Below are positions 36,932 to 47,334 of a stretch of 64,000 bases of DNA, piece after piece; within the stretch, counting starts at the first letter, position 1, and the number at the start of each line of letters is the position of its first letter. The notes below the pieces were generated by a model. The model had not been told where the DNA came from, ran no database searches, and worked only from the letters and a program-made list of their open reading frames with translations. The stretch is from contig NZ_LN832562.1 in the NCBI RefSeq assembly GCF_900005615.1, positions 496,001-560,000 on the forward strand, in the 5' to 3' direction. Source of the stretch: Paracoccus aminovorans. GTDB lineage: Bacteria > Pseudomonadota > Alphaproteobacteria > Rhodobacterales > Rhodobacteraceae. The position numbers and the translations under genes are program-made.

Positions 36932-38494
36932 TTAATGCTGGCGCTCTTTCACGCCGCCGGTATGCGGGTCAAGCTCCTCGAAATGGCCATGGACCTCGAT
37001 GTCGTCCAGAAGCCCTTTCCACAGCGAGATGCAGAGCCCGATCATGACCAGCAGGAAGGGCGCGGCGCCGATGATCGCGGCGGTCTGCAACCCGTCCAGG
37101 CCGCCCATGACCAGCAGGACCGAAGCCGAGGCCGCAGCCAGCACCCCCCAGAGCACGACCAGCCGCGGACGCGGGAAGGTGGTGCCGTAAGAGGACAGCA
37201 TCCCCATCACCACCGAGGCCGCATCGGCCCCCGAGACGAAGAAGATCGCCACCAGGAACATCGCCACCGCCGAGGTCAGCGAGGCCAGCGGATACTGCTC
37301 GAGCAGGGCGAAGAGCGAAACCGATTCACCCTTTTCCGCGATGGCGGTGACCAGGCCGCCCGGGCCCATCAGTTCGGAATGCAGCGCGCTGCCGCCCATG
37401 ATGGTGAACCAGATGAAGGTCACGGCGCTGGGGATCAGCAGCACGCCCACGACGAACTCGCGGATCGTCCGCCCGCGCGAGATGCGCGCGATGAACACGC
37501 CGACGAAGGGCGCCCAGGAAATCCACCAGGCCCAGTAGAAGATGGTCCAGCTGGCCAGCCATTTGCTGTCGCTGAAGGCCGAGGTCCGGAAGGACATCGC
37601 CACCAGGTCGCTGAAGTAATAGCCCAGCGATTCGATCAGCGTGTCGAGGATGAAGACCGTCGGACCCAGCGCCGCCAGGAACAGCAGCAGCACCACGGCG
37701 ATGACCATGTTGAGGTTGCTGAGGAACTGGATGCCCTTGCCGACGCCCGAGACCGCCGACAGGATGAAGGCCACCGACAGCACGGCGATGATGGTCAGCG
37801 AGATGACCGGGGTTTCCCCGGTATGCCACAGGTAGTTCATGCCGCTGTTGATCTGCTGCGCGCCCAGGCCCAGCGAGGTCGCGGTGCCGAAGAGCGTGGC
37901 GATGATCGCCAGCACGTCGATGGTGCGCCCGATGGGACCGTGGATGCGGTCGCCCAGCAGCGGGTGGAAGGCACTGGAGACCAGCGTCGGCAAGTCGCGG
38001 CGATAGCTGAAATAGGCCATCGCCAGGCCCGCCATGGCGTAGATCGCCCAAGGGTGCAGCGCCCAGTGGAAATAGGCGTATTGCATGGCGATCAGGGCCG
38101 CCTCCTTGGTCTGCGGCTGCGCCAGGCCATGCGGCGGACTGCCGAAATGGCTGACCGGCTCGGCCACGCCCCAGAACATCAGCCCGATGCCCATGCCGAC
38201 GCTGAACATCATGCAGACCCAGGAGCGGGTCGAGAATTCGGGCTTTTCGTCGTCATGTCCCAGCTTGATGCGGCCGAAGCGGCTGAAGGCCAGAAAGATG
38301 GCGAAGACCAGAAAGACGGCCGTCGAGATGACGAAGGCCCAGCCGAACACGCGGATGATCCAGCTCAGGACGGCGCCAGAGACGCTGGACAGGCTGGGTG
38401 GGTCGAGGATGCCCCACAACACGAAGCCCCCCGCTATCGCAATGGCGGGCCAGAAGACCCCACCATTTACTCCCCTTTCGGGTGTTTCCTGCAT
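36932..38494 (-). CDS. betT: BCCT-family choline/glycine betaine transporter
   Basis: The 520-residue protein has 12 membrane helices. BCCT signatures are GMGIGLMFWGVAEPVSHF and FYWAWWISWAPFVGVFIAR with the aromatic cation-binding tryptophans. Start ATG 38494 follows GGGGAGG; the much longer in-frame extension towards 39247 overlaps folD antisense and is rejected. A short C-terminal tail fits an uptake system that is not strongly osmoregulated. It should import choline, betaine or a related trimethylamine for catabolism or osmoprotection. It sits between folD and the GbdR-like regulator. Confidence 0.9.
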   Translation of the reverse strand: MQETPERGVNGGVFWPAIAIAGGFVLWGILDPPSLSSVSGAVLSWIIRVFGWAFVISTAVFLVFAIFLAFSRFGRIKLGHDDEKPEFSTRSWVCMMFSVGMGIGLMFWGVAEPVSHFGSPPHGLAQPQTKEAALIAMQYAYFHWALHPWAIYAMAGLAMAYFSYRRDLPTLVSSAFHPLLGDRIHGPIGRTIDVLAIIATLFGTATSLGLGAQQINSGMNYLWHTGETPVISLTIIAVLSVAFILSAVSGVGKGIQFLSNLNMVIAVVLLLFLAALGPTVFILDTLIESLGYYFSDLVAMSFRTSAFSDSKWLASWTIFYWAWWISWAPFVGVFIARISRGRTIREFVVGVLLIPSAVTFIWFTIMGGSALHSELMGPGGLVTAIAEKGESVSLFALLEQYPLASLTSAVAMFLVAIFFVSGADAASVVMGMLSSYGTTFPRPRLVVLWGVLAAASASVLLVMGGLDGLQTAAIIGAAPFLLVMIGLCISLWKGLLDDIEVHGHFEELDPHTGGVKERQH

Positions 38495-38524
38495 CTGAGA
38501 TCCTCCCCGGTCTCGTTTCGGAAA

Positions 38525-38557
38525 TAAAAAAGCTTCCGGCGGTCTGGCGTCGGAAGC
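38525..38557 (-). terminator. Intrinsic terminator between folD and the BCCT gene
   Basis: On the minus strand GCTTCCG pairs with CGGAAGC around a 12-base loop and continues into TTTTTTATTT. It lies 20 bases after the folD stop and 31 bases before the BCCT start, leaving no normal room for a separate promoter between them. Confidence 0.88.
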
Positions 38558-38577
38558 CGTCTTCATTTGCGCCGATG

Positions 38578-39489
38578 TCAGCAGGTCTGCAGCGTTTCTT
38601 GCCGCAGCCAGCCGGAAGCCACCTGGCGCTTGTGGGCGGTCAAGGCATTGCGCATCAGCATGGCGACCGTCACCGGCCCCACGCCTCCGGGCACGGGCGT
38701 GATCCAACCCGCGACCTCGCGCACCTTGTCCGTGTCGACATCCCCCAGGATATGCAGCCTGCCGTCGGCGTCGCTGACCTGGTTGATGCCGATATCGATG
38801 ACCGCGGCGCCGGGCTTGATCATGTCCGGCCCGATCAGATGCGGCTTGCCCACCGCCACGACGACCACGTCGGCGCGGCGCGAATGCATCGCGACCGAGC
38901 GGGTCATGTGGTGGCAGACGGTGACCGTGGCGCCCTCGGCCATCAGCATGAAGGCGGCGGGCTTGCCGACGATCTCGGAGTGGCCGATCATCACCACCTC
39001 CAGCCCCTCCAGCTTCAGCCCGGTCTCGCGCACCAGCTCGACGGCGGCGGCGGCGGTGCAGGGGGCCAGGGCGATGTCGTTGTAGACGATGTTGCCGATC
39101 GAGGCCGGGTTCATGCCCTCGACGTCCTTCAGCGGATGGATCGCCGATTGCAGCGAGCGGACGTGGATATGCGCCGGCACCGGCCGTTGCAGGATGATGC
39201 CCAGCACGTCGCTGTCGTCGTTGAACTCGGCGATGCGGCGCTTGCATTCCTCTTGCGTGATGTCGGCGGGCCAGACCTGCTGCTCGAAGGGCAGCCCCGC
39301 GCGTTCCGCGCCGCGCGCCTGGTTGCGCACATAGACCTCGATCTCGGGCGAGGGACCGATCGAAACCGACACCAGCCGGCCCACCGGCCAGCTCTCGCGG
39401 GCGCGGTCGAATTCGTCGCGCACCTCGTTCAGGATGCGGGCCTGAACGGCCCGGCCGTCGATGAGGCGGTGGTCGGCGTAAGTCGTCAT
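38578..39489 (-). CDS. folD: FolD-family methylenetetrahydrofolate dehydrogenase with altered cyclohydrolase residues
   Basis: The 303-residue protein has both FolD domains, with LGIILQRPVP, PCTAAAAVELV, IGHSEIVGKPAAF and PVPGGVGPVTVAML. FolD interconverts methylene-, methenyl- and formyl-tetrahydrofolate. Aligned to E. coli FolD, the cyclohydrolase lysine (Lys54, in YVASK) is Gln57 here (YVRNQ), and Asp121 (KDVDG) is Glu124 (KDVEG); Gln98 is kept as Gln101. This suggests dehydrogenase without efficient cyclohydrolase activity. ATG 39489 follows AGGAAGAG. Together with the betaine transporter it may handle methyl-derived C1 units. A second, standard FolD probably exists elsewhere in the genome. 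Confidence 0.88.
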   Translation of the reverse strand: MTTYADHRLIDGRAVQARILNEVRDEFDRARESWPVGRLVSVSIGPSPEIEVYVRNQARGAERAGLPFEQQVWPADITQEECKRRIAEFNDDSDVLGIILQRPVPAHIHVRSLQSAIHPLKDVEGMNPASIGNIVYNDIALAPCTAAAAVELVRETGLKLEGLEVVMIGHSEIVGKPAAFMLMAEGATVTVCHHMTRSVAMHSRRADVVVVAVGKPHLIGPDMIKPGAAVIDIGINQVSDADGRLHILGDVDTDKVREVAGWITPVPGGVGPVTVAMLMRNALTAHKRQVASGWLRQETLQTC

Positions 39490-39685
39490 GGTGCGGTCTC
39501 TTCCTGATTTTGGCATTGGGTTAATCGCTGTATCCAGCGCTTAGCTCAGGCGAGTGCCTTCCCGCCAGAAGATGTGTCATTCGCCGTCCGGCAAAGAGCA
39601 CTCCACCGACATGTTGAAGAACAAAAGCGTCCTTGTTCACGATCGCGACACCGATACCGCCGCGCGGGACCGGGACTCGGGCCGT

Positions 39686-41629
39686 TCAGGGACTGGCGAG
39701 CGCCTCGACGGGGCTCAGCCTGGCGGCGCGAATGGCGGGAACCAGGCCGAATGCGGCGCCCATGGCGGTGGCGCCGGCCAGCGCGCCCAGGGCCACCGTG
39801 ACCGAAAACACCACCGGCATGCCGAAGCCCGAGGCCGCGACCGCGCCGACGCCCGCGGCCAGCCCCAGCCCGGCCAGGCCGCCGAGCGCCGACAGCACCA
39901 CCGCCTCGGTCAGGAACTGCACCAGGATGTCGCGCATCGAGGCGCCGGTGGCGGCGCGGATGCCGATCTCGCGCGTGCGTTCGCGCACGGTGATGAACAT
40001 GATGTTCATCACCCCGATGCCGCCCACGAAGATCGAGATCGCGGCGATGGCGCCCAGAAGCAGGTTCTGCGAGGCGCGTTCGGCCTCGGCGGCGGCAAAG
40101 GCGCCGGCGGCGTCGGTCAGCCAGAAATCCTCGGCGCCGTGGCGCTGGATCATCACCTCGCGCAGCAGCGCGTTGCTGTCGTCGAGCCGCGCCATGTCCC
40201 GCAGGGCGACGACGATCACCGAAAGCTCGCCCGGGCCGTAGACCCGGCTTTCCAGGCTGGCCAGCGGCATCACCACCACCTTGTCGCGGTCGTTGCCGCT
40301 CTCGGTCAGGCCTTTGGGCTCCAGCACGCCGCCGACCAGAAAGGGCGACATGTTGACCATGACGAACTCGCCCGTGGGATCGCGCCCATCGGGAAACAGC
40401 GTCCGCGCCACCGTCGCGCCCAGCAGCAGCACCGGGCTGCCGCCGCGTTCGTCCGCGTCGGAAAAGAAACTGCCGCGCGCCACGTCCCAGCCATGCACCG
40501 CGCGAAAGTCGCGGTCGGTGCCGATGACGTCGGTTTCGACCGACAGCCCGCCCGCCTGCACCGCCGCCTGCTCCCATCGGCCGGGCATCGCACCGGCGAC
40601 ATTGGGCAGGTCCTTCAGCGCCATGGCATCCGCGAGCGTCAGCGGCCGGCGCGTCATGCGCGTGCCCTGGTCCGAACTGACCACGACCCAGTTGGTGCCG
40701 ATGGCCGAGGCGCGGCGCATGAACTCCTCCTGCGCGCCGCGGCCGATGGCCAGCATGGCGACGACCGAGGCGACGCCGATGACGATGCCCGACAGCGTCA
40801 GCGCCGTGCGCACCGGGCTGGCCGCAATGGCCGCGAAGGCCGAGCGCACCGCCTCGCGCAGGGTGGGCAGCAGCGCCGGGCGGCGATGGCCCGCCGGCGG
40901 CAGTGCCGGCGCCGGCTCGGCCGGCGGGGCGAAGCCGCTGTCGGCGGCGACCTGCCCCTCGGCGATGCGGATCACCCGCCCGGCGCGGGCGGCGATGTCG
41001 GCATCGTGGGTGATCAGGATCACGGTATGACCCCGCGCCGCCAGGTCCGACAGCAGCCGCATCACCTGCCGGCCGCTTTCGGCGTCCAGCGCCCCGGTCG
41101 GCTCGTCCGCCAGGATCACAGAGCCGCCGTTCATCAGCGCCCGCGCGATGGAGACCCGCTGCTGCTGGCCGCCCGACATCTGCGCCGGATGCGCCTCCAT
41201 GCGGTGCCCGAGGCCGAGGCCGTCGAGCAGCGCCGCCGCCCGCGTCCGCCGCGCCGCCCGCGCGGCGCCGGCATGGCTGGCGGGCAGCGCGACATTCTCC
41301 AGCGCCGTCAGCGTCGGGATCAGGTTGTAATGCTGGAAGACGAAGCCGAACAGCCGGTTGCGCAGCCCGGCCTGGGCATCGCGCGACAGTCGCGCCACGT
41401 CCTGCCCGGCCAGGTGATAGCTGCCCGCCGTCGGCCGGTCCAACAGGCCGAGGATGTTCATCAGCGTCGATTTGCCCGACCCCGAGGTGCCGACGATGGC
41501 CACGAACTCGCCCGCGCGGATGTCGAGGTCGATGCCGCGCAGCACATGGGCCCGCGCCGCGCCTTCGCCGAAGACCCGGTGCAACCCGCGAATGCGGATC
41601 AGCGGGGCATCCTCGGTCGGGGCGGTCAC
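39686..41629 (-). CDS. macB: Second MacB-type ABC transporter
   Basis: The 647-residue protein has an N-terminal ATPase ([40 protein letters not shown]) and a MacB permease with [30 protein letters not shown] near the third helix. It has the same length as the MacB at 21687 but a clearly different sequence, so it is not a recent duplicate. Its GTG start overlaps the stop of the adaptor gene by four bases. No two-component genes or outer-membrane channel accompany it. The substrate is unknown. Confidence 0.9.
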   Translation of the reverse strand: MTAPTEDAPLIRIRGLHRVFGEGAARAHVLRGIDLDIRAGEFVAIVGTSGSGKSTLMNILGLLDRPTAGSYHLAGQDVARLSRDAQAGLRNRLFGFVFQHYNLIPTLTALENVALPASHAGAARAARRTRAAALLDGLGLGHRMEAHPAQMSGGQQQRVSIARALMNGGSVILADEPTGALDAESGRQVMRLLSDLAARGHTVILITHDADIAARAGRVIRIAEGQVAADSGFAPPAEPAPALPPAGHRRPALLPTLREAVRSAFAAIAASPVRTALTLSGIVIGVASVVAMLAIGRGAQEEFMRRASAIGTNWVVVSSDQGTRMTRRPLTLADAMALKDLPNVAGAMPGRWEQAAVQAGGLSVETDVIGTDRDFRAVHGWDVARGSFFSDADERGGSPVLLLGATVARTLFPDGRDPTGEFVMVNMSPFLVGGVLEPKGLTESGNDRDKVVVMPLASLESRVYGPGELSVIVVALRDMARLDDSNALLREVMIQRHGAEDFWLTDAAGAFAAAEAERASQNLLLGAIAAISIFVGGIGVMNIMFITVRERTREIGIRAATGASMRDILVQFLTEAVVLSALGGLAGLGLAAGVGAVAASGFGMPVVFSVTVALGALAGATAMGAAFGLVPAIRAARLSPVEALASP

Positions 41630-42819
41630 GGCGCGATCCTCAGCAGCGGCTCGCCCTCGGGTGCGCGCGTGCCGGTCACCACCGGCTCGCCCTCGGCCAG
41701 TCCCGAGAGGATCGCGACATGAGAGCGGGTGCGCAGCCCGATCTGGGGCCGGCGGGTCTCGACCGCGCCGCCCGGGCCCAGCACCCGCACCGCGCCGTCC
41801 TCGTCCAGGGCGGCGGCGGGAACGGCCAGCACGCCCTCGGCGCTTTCGGTGACGAAGAACACCTGCGCCGTCATGCCCGACAGCAATTCGCCGCCCGCGT
41901 TGGCGACGTCGAACAGCGCGACATAGGTGACGACGGCATTGGCCGCCTCGTCCTTCTTCACCGGCGGCGCCGGCAGCACCTGGCGCAACGCGGCGCGATA
42001 CTTGCGGTCGGGAAAGCCCAGCGTGGTGAACCAGACCGGCATGCCGGTCCGCAGATGCACCACGTCGGCCTCGGAGACGTCGCTGCGCACGGTCATGGTG
42101 GCGAGGTCGGCGATGCGCAGGATCACCGGCGTGTCGTAATTGGCGTTCAGCGTCTGGCCCTCGCGCGCCTCGACCGCGACCACGGTTCCGGCCATGGGCG
42201 AGGTGATGCGCGAGCGCGCCAGCGTCGCCTCCTCGGCCCGCAGCTCGGCACGGCTGCGGCGGATGGTGGCGTCCAGCGCCTCGATCCGGGCTCGCAGCAC
42301 GTCGCGGTCGCGCTCGGCCTCTTCCAGCGTGACGCGGCTGCTGCTGCGCCCGGCCAGCGAGGAATGCCGGCCGGCCTGGCGTTCGGCAAAGCCCAGCTGC
42401 GTCTGCAATTCGCGGCGCTCGGCGGCCAACCGCGCCAGCTCCGCCTGCAACCCCTCGACCTGCGCCGCCTGCACCTCGGCGTCGATCTCGGCCAACAGCT
42501 GCCCGGCCTCGACGCGGTCGCCCGCGGCGACATGCAGCCGGCGCAGCTGCCCCGAGACCTGCGCACCGACATCGACCGATGCCGCCGGCTCGATCCGGCC
42601 CGAGGCGGTCACCGCGTTTTCCAGATCGCGGCGTACGACCGGTGCGGTGTCATAGACGACCGCCGGCGGCGCCGACCGTGCCCACCAGCCGGCCCCGCCC
42701 GCGACGGCGACCAAGAGCAACCCGGCCAGCAGCAGCCGGCGACCGCGACGGCGGGGCGGAGGCTCGGGCAGGGCCAAGGGCGGGGGCAGTCCGGCGCCCG
42801 GCTGCGCATGGGCGTTCAT
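41626..42819 (-). CDS. macA: Second MacA-type periplasmic adaptor
   Basis: The 397-residue adaptor has a proline- and arginine-rich cytoplasmic start, a membrane anchor (about 33-52), lipoyl halves ([26 protein letters not shown] and [21 protein letters not shown]), a long coiled coil (about 110-200) and a beta-barrel domain. ATG 42819 is the first start with the expected short N terminus; no clear ribosome site is present, and the frame extends to 43065. It is the partner of the overlapping macB. The 264 bases upstream to 43083 hold no other gene. Confidence 0.87.
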   Translation of the reverse strand: MNAHAQPGAGLPPPLALPEPPPRRRGRRLLLAGLLLVAVAGGAGWWARSAPPAVVYDTAPVVRRDLENAVTASGRIEPAASVDVGAQVSGQLRRLHVAAGDRVEAGQLLAEIDAEVQAAQVEGLQAELARLAAERRELQTQLGFAERQAGRHSSLAGRSSSRVTLEEAERDRDVLRARIEALDATIRRSRAELRAEEATLARSRITSPMAGTVVAVEAREGQTLNANYDTPVILRIADLATMTVRSDVSEADVVHLRTGMPVWFTTLGFPDRKYRAALRQVLPAPPVKKDEAANAVVTYVALFDVANAGGELLSGMTAQVFFVTESAEGVLAVPAAALDEDGAVRVLGPGGAVETRRPQIGLRTRSHVAILSGLAEGEPVVTGTRAPEGEPLLRIAP

Positions 42820-43055
42820 GGCGCGGCCCGGTGCGCAGGCGGCGCGGCAAGGCCGCGAGGGACGTGGAGATGCAAGCCTGAAATCCTTCTCGAAGAGCGA
42901 TGCCGCGATCTGGCTCTGCGAGGGGTCCGAGGCCGCCGGCCTGCCCCAAGGGCGGCTGCGACCGACGCTTCGGGGCCGGACGGCCTCTGCATGGCATGAC
43001 GATTGTTTAGGGCCGCGAAAAGACAAGCGCAACCGGGGCCATGCGCGGCCGAAGC

Positions 43056-43075
43056 CGCCCGGCATGGCCCGGGCG
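43056..43075 (-). terminator. Hairpin after the siderophore receptor gene
   Basis: CGCCCGG-CATGGC-CCGGGCG forms a perfect 7-base stem nine bases beyond the receptor stop on the minus strand. It lacks a T-run, so it might be a factor-assisted or weak terminator. Confidence 0.45.
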
Positions 43076-43083
43076 CTCCGAGG

Positions 43084-45596
43084 TCAGAACTGGCCGCGCA
43101 GGGTCAGGGTGGCGTTTCTGGGCGCGCCATACCAGTTGCCGGCGGCGGGGGTGCCCAGCGTGGCGTAATAGGTCTTGTCAAAGACGTTGTTCACGTTCAG
43201 CGCCAGGTTCCAGCAGTCGTCGATCCGGTAGTTCACATGCGCATCCCAGACCGCATGGCCGCCCTGCCTGATCTCGAAGGACGGCTGCGTCCAGCCGGCA
43301 TCGGTCCAGACCCAGTAAGTGCCGCTGTTGGCCTGGTTGCTCTTCACCGTCACGCCGCCGCCCAGGGTCCATTTGGAATAGGCGCCCGGCAGGTTGTAAT
43401 CGGTCCACAGCTTGAAGATATGCTTGGGCGTCAGCGCGCTGTAGACCACGTTTTCCTTTTCGTTCTTGTTGTGATTGTAAGTATAGCCGGCAAACACCTG
43501 CCAGCCCGGAGCCACCTCTCCCGAGATCTCCAGATCCAGGCCCTGGCTGACGATCTCGCCCAGCGGCAGGTAATAGGTGGTGTCCTCATTTTCATAGCGC
43601 GGGTCCGCGACGGCCTCTCCCTTGCGCTCGATCCGGTAGAGTGCCGCCGCGACGTTCAGCGACCCGTTGAGCACCGCGCCCTTGGCGCCCAGCTCGAAGT
43701 TGCGCCCGGTGATCGGGTCAAGCTGGGTGGGGCTGTCGGGCGGGCCGGCGAAGATGTTGCCCTGCGGCTTGTAGATCTCGGTCACGCTGGCATAGGCGGT
43801 CCAGTCCGGCGTCAGGTCATAGGTGACGGCGGCATAGGGCGTGAAGATGCCGTCCTCGCGCCAGCGCCAACTGGTGTCGCGCGCGATCAGGTTGCCATCC
43901 TCGTCATATTGCTCGCTGATTTCGGAATGCTTGTAATTGCCGTAGCGGCCGCCGACGATGACATGGGCCTTGTCGCTCACGGCCATGTCCAGCCGGGCAT
44001 AGATGCCCTGCTGCTTGCCGCCCCAGGCCGGCCAGCCTTGCCGGCGGGTGCCCCGCGTGGGCTCCGGCAGTTCCAGACCCGGGAAATCGTCCAGCCCGAT
44101 CGAGTCCGGCGGGAAGGCGGTTTCATAGCGCAGGCGGATCTGCTTGCCATAGCTGCGCCGCCAGTCGGTGCCGGCGGTCAGCTTGTATTCCACGCCCCCG
44201 GCGTTGAACCGGCCGTTGACGCTGAGGTCGAAGCCGTCGGAATGGTTGCCGTCCTCTTCGGAAAAGACGTTCGGATCGCCAAAGGACCCCGTCGCCGGAT
44301 CGACCGGCCCGCCCAGGCGAAGCTGCATGTAGTCGAAGTCATACCTCTGCCGCATGGCGCTGAATTTCATCGACCAGTCGTCGTTGAATCGGTGCTCGGC
44401 GGTCAGGAAGGTTTCGCGGATGGTGGTGTTGCGATCGGCCCAGTCGACGTTCAGCGCCACGTCGCGCGGCAAGCCAAGTTGGCCGCCGCCGATATAGGTC
44501 GGCAGGCCCGACATCCAGTTGATGCCCTGCTGGCGCTGATAACTGACCCCGCCGCTGATCGTGGTGTCGGGCGTCAGGTCGTATTCCAGGATACCGTAAA
44601 GAACCTGCTTTTCCTCATCCGCCGGCGCATAGAATTGGTCGCGGTCCTGCCAGACCCCGATCACGCGGCCCCGCAGCCGGCCGTCGAAGCCGATGGGACC
44701 GCCGATGTCGGCCTCGATGCGGCGGTTGTTCCAGCTGCCATAGGCCAGCGACAGCGACGAGCGCATCTGGTCCGTCGGCCGCTTGCGCGCCAGGTTGATG
44801 GTGCCGCCCGGCTCTCCGGCGGCCGAGAACAGCCCCTCGGCGCCGCGCAGAACCTCGACCCGGTCATAGATCGCCAGATCGAAATCCGGCCGGAAGGTCG
44901 AGGTATACGAGTCACCATGTTGTCGATCTGGTAATTGTCGATGACGAACCCGCGCGAGCGGAACTCGGGGTTGCCCATGCCGTCGGTGGTGGCGACGATG
45001 CCCGGCGCCTTGGCCATGGCGTCGGACATCATCGTCAGGTTCTGGTCCTTGATGGCCTGGTCGGTGATCACGGTGACCGATTGCGGCACCTCTTTCAGCG
45101 ACTCGGCGCCGCGGGCGATGCTGGCCGATTCCGCGGCATAGGAACCGCTGCCCTCGGTCGTGGCGCCGCCGCCGCGCAGGGTGACGGTGTCCAGCACCAC
45201 CGCGCCGTCGCCGGGCTGCGCCGCGGCGCCCTGCACTGCCGGCGGCACCAGCACATAGCTGCCCGGCGCCGCCTGCTGCAGCCGGTAGCCGCTGCCCGCC
45301 AGCAGCACGGAAAAGCCCTGCTCGACCGTATAGCTGCCCCGCAGTCCGGCGCTGCGCAGCCCGGCCAGCGCCGAGGGCTGATAGACCAGCTGCACCCCGG
45401 AATCGGCGGCATAGCGCGCCAGGACGTCGCTGAGCCGGCCGGGGCCGATGGCATAGTCGCGGGCCTGCGCCAGGACGGGAAGGGCGATCACGGCGCCAAG
45501 CGCAGTGCCGAGCATCAGCGCCCGGGTGGCGACAAGGCCGGTCGATAGGGCAAGCGCGCGCGCGGCCGCGGCGGGGGCGCTGGTCAGGTAGGTCAT
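43084..45596 (-). pseudogene. TonB-dependent siderophore receptor with STN domain, broken by a frameshift
   Basis: Two overlapping frames together make an FpvA-type receptor of about 837 residues. Frame 1 (45596 to about 44915) gives the signal peptide, an STN signalling domain (YAIGPGRLSDVLARYAADSG), a TonB box region and the plug (KEVPQSVTVITDQAI). Frame 2 continues with YDRVEVLRGAEGLF, PGGTINLARKRPT and a complete barrel ending in NATLTLRGQF. Adding one base near 44912-44918 (after IDNMV) would restore continuity. It may be a true inactivating mutation or a sequencing error. The STN domain signals to FecR, encoded just upstream. The ligand is unknown. Confidence 0.85.
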
Positions 45597-45711
45597 GCTG
45601 CTTCATCCTGTCTGGGGTTGCGGGCAGCGTGCTGGATACCGGGTCTGGCTGGCTCCCTTTTCCTGTTCACCGGACGAGACGGGAAAAGTGATCATGCCCC
45701 GCGCGAAAAAA

Positions 45712-46662
45712 TTAGCCGCGGGGCGCGACCACCACCCACCAGGGCGTGCGCCGCTGCACGCGCACCGGCAGCGTCCGGGCCAGCAGGTCCAGCCCGGCGT
45801 CGGTGTCCGTCAGCGAGATCGCGCCCGAGACCAGGATGCCCGCCGCCTCGGGGTCGCAGCGCAGCACGCCATGGCGATGGCGGGCCAGTTCTGCCACCAC
45901 ATCGCCCAGCCGCATGTCCTGGGCCAGCAGCATCCCCCGTTCCCAGGTCGCGGCGCTGTCGTCGACCGGGGCCGCGTGGCGGATGCCCTCGGCACCGAAA
46001 TCCGCCTGCTCGCCCGCCGCCAGCCGCTGCGGAGGCGCGTTCAGCGGCCGGATCTCGACCGCATGGCGAAAGACCGAGACCCGGATCTGATCGTCCAGTT
46101 GGCGCACGCTGAAGCGGGTGCCCAGGGCGCGGACCTCGCCGACGGCGGTCGCGACCAGCAGCGGGCGCGGCACCGGGGCCGGGTCCGGCCGGGTGGTGAC
46201 CATGATTTCGCCCGAGAGCAGCCGGATGCGCCGCTCGTCCGGGGTGAAGGCGATGTCGGCGGCGCTGTCGGTGTTCAGCACCAGTTCCGAGCGGTCGGGC
46301 AGCGCCAGGGTCCTGCGCTCGCCCACCGCGGTCGCCACGTCGGCGCGCCATTTCCGCCAGGGCTGCTGCCAGGCCGCCGCCCCCGCCGCGGGCGCCAGCG
46401 CCAGCCCGGCCAGCAGACCGAGCGCGCGGCGGCGGTCGGCTTGCCGGTCCATGCCGTGCAGCACCTGCCGGCCCAGGCCGCGCGGCAGCCGCCCGAAGGT
46501 CTGGAACACCGCCTGGGCGCGCTCCCAGGCCTCGACATGCTGGGGTCCCCGGGCCAGCCAGCGCTCGAAGGCGGCGCGGTCGATCTCGGCCTCGGCGCCA
46601 TAACGGATCGCCAGCGCCCAGTCGGCGGCCTCTTCGAGCAGATCGGCGGGCGGCTGCGGCAT
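45712..46662 (-). CDS. fecR: FecR-family anti-sigma factor / transmembrane signal relay
   Basis: The 316-residue protein has an N-terminal DUF4880 sigma-binding domain (LLEEAADWALAIRYG to RAQAVF), a membrane segment near 90-108, a FecR beta-helix domain (VGERRTLALPDRSELVLNTDS, VRALGTRFSVRQ) and a C-terminal STN-like domain (LGDVVAELARHRHGVLRC). It passes the receptor-occupied signal to the sigma factor. The start ATG 46662 overlaps the fecI stop; the longer frame to 47145 runs through fecI and is rejected. Because the receptor is frameshifted, the signal chain may be cut. Confidence 0.9.
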   Translation of the reverse strand: MPQPPADLLEEAADWALAIRYGAEAEIDRAAFERWLARGPQHVEAWERAQAVFQTFGRLPRGLGRQVLHGMDRQADRRRALGLLAGLALAPAAGAAAWQQPWRKWRADVATAVGERRTLALPDRSELVLNTDSAADIAFTPDERRIRLLSGEIMVTTRPDPAPVPRPLLVATAVGEVRALGTRFSVRQLDDQIRVSVFRHAVEIRPLNAPPQRLAAGEQADFGAEGIRHAAPVDDSAATWERGMLLAQDMRLGDVVAELARHRHGVLRCDPEAAGILVSGAISLTDTDAGLDLLARTLPVRVQRRTPWWVVVAPRG

Positions 46663-47183
46663 CAGTCCAGCGCCATGCAGGCCAAGAGCGCCTTGCGGAT
46701 ATGCCGCCGCACGGTGATGACCGGCACCTGCGCCCGATCCGAGATCTGCTGCAGCGTCAGCCCGTCCAGCTGCGCCAGCAGGAAGACCTCGCGCGTCAGC
46801 GCCGGCAGCCGCGCCAGCATGGCGTCGATCCGGGCCAGCGTCTCGATGACGATCAGCTGCTCCTCGGCCGGCGGGACCTGCGCGGCGGGCAGATGCGCCA
46901 GCGTGTCCAGATAGGCGCGCTCGACCCGCTTGCGGCGCCAGTGGTCGATCAGCAAGCCCTTGGCGATATGGGTCAGCAGCGCCCGCGGCCGGTCGCCCGC
47001 CAGCATCGGCCGGCGCCGCGAGGCCATCAGCCGCAGGAAGGTGTCCTGCGCCAGGTCGGCCGCATCGCCGCTGTCGTCCAGCTTGCCGCGCAGCCAGCCA
47101 TGCAGCCAGCCGTGATGATCGGCATAAAGCCCATGAAGCGCGCATTTCGGATTTCCGCCGATCGCCACCCTGCCCCCAAGCAC
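46662..47183 (-). CDS. fecI: FecI-type ECF sigma factor
   Basis: The protein has sigma region 2 (DSGDAADLAQDTFLRLMA) and region 4 (LPALTREVFLLAQLDGLTLQ, AQVPVITVRRHIRKAL) of ECF sigma factors. It should direct RNA polymerase to the receptor promoter when iron is low and ligand is present. The GTG at 47183, behind AGGGG, gives 173 residues, the usual FecI size. The frame is open to an ATG at 47294, which lacks a ribosome site and would add 37 atypical residues. It overlaps fecR by one base. Confidence 0.88.
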   Translation of the reverse strand: MLGGRVAIGGNPKCALHGLYADHHGWLHGWLRGKLDDSGDAADLAQDTFLRLMASRRRPMLAGDRPRALLTHIAKGLLIDHWRRKRVERAYLDTLAHLPAAQVPPAEEQLIVIETLARIDAMLARLPALTREVFLLAQLDGLTLQQISDRAQVPVITVRRHIRKALLACMALD

Positions 47184-47334
47184 TGCACCCCTGCCGGCAT
47201 GTTTTCCGGACAGGAATTCCTTACTGGATTGCACGGGTATTTCCACCGCCGCCTTGCCCCCTGGGCAGCGATGCACCGGCATTGTCGATTTCATGTCACA
47301 ACCGGCCCGGCGCCGGGCGCAACCGGGGCGCGAG

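Noticed and set aside
36932..39247. Extended 771-residue start for the BCCT transporter
   Set aside because: The extra 251 residues run antisense through folD. ATG 38494 has a clear GGGGAGG site and gives the standard transporter length.
45631..45700. CTTTTCC/GGAAAAG repeat between fecR and the receptor
   Set aside because: The loop of 18 bases is too long for a convincing terminator and no T-run follows. Kept out as a weak structure.
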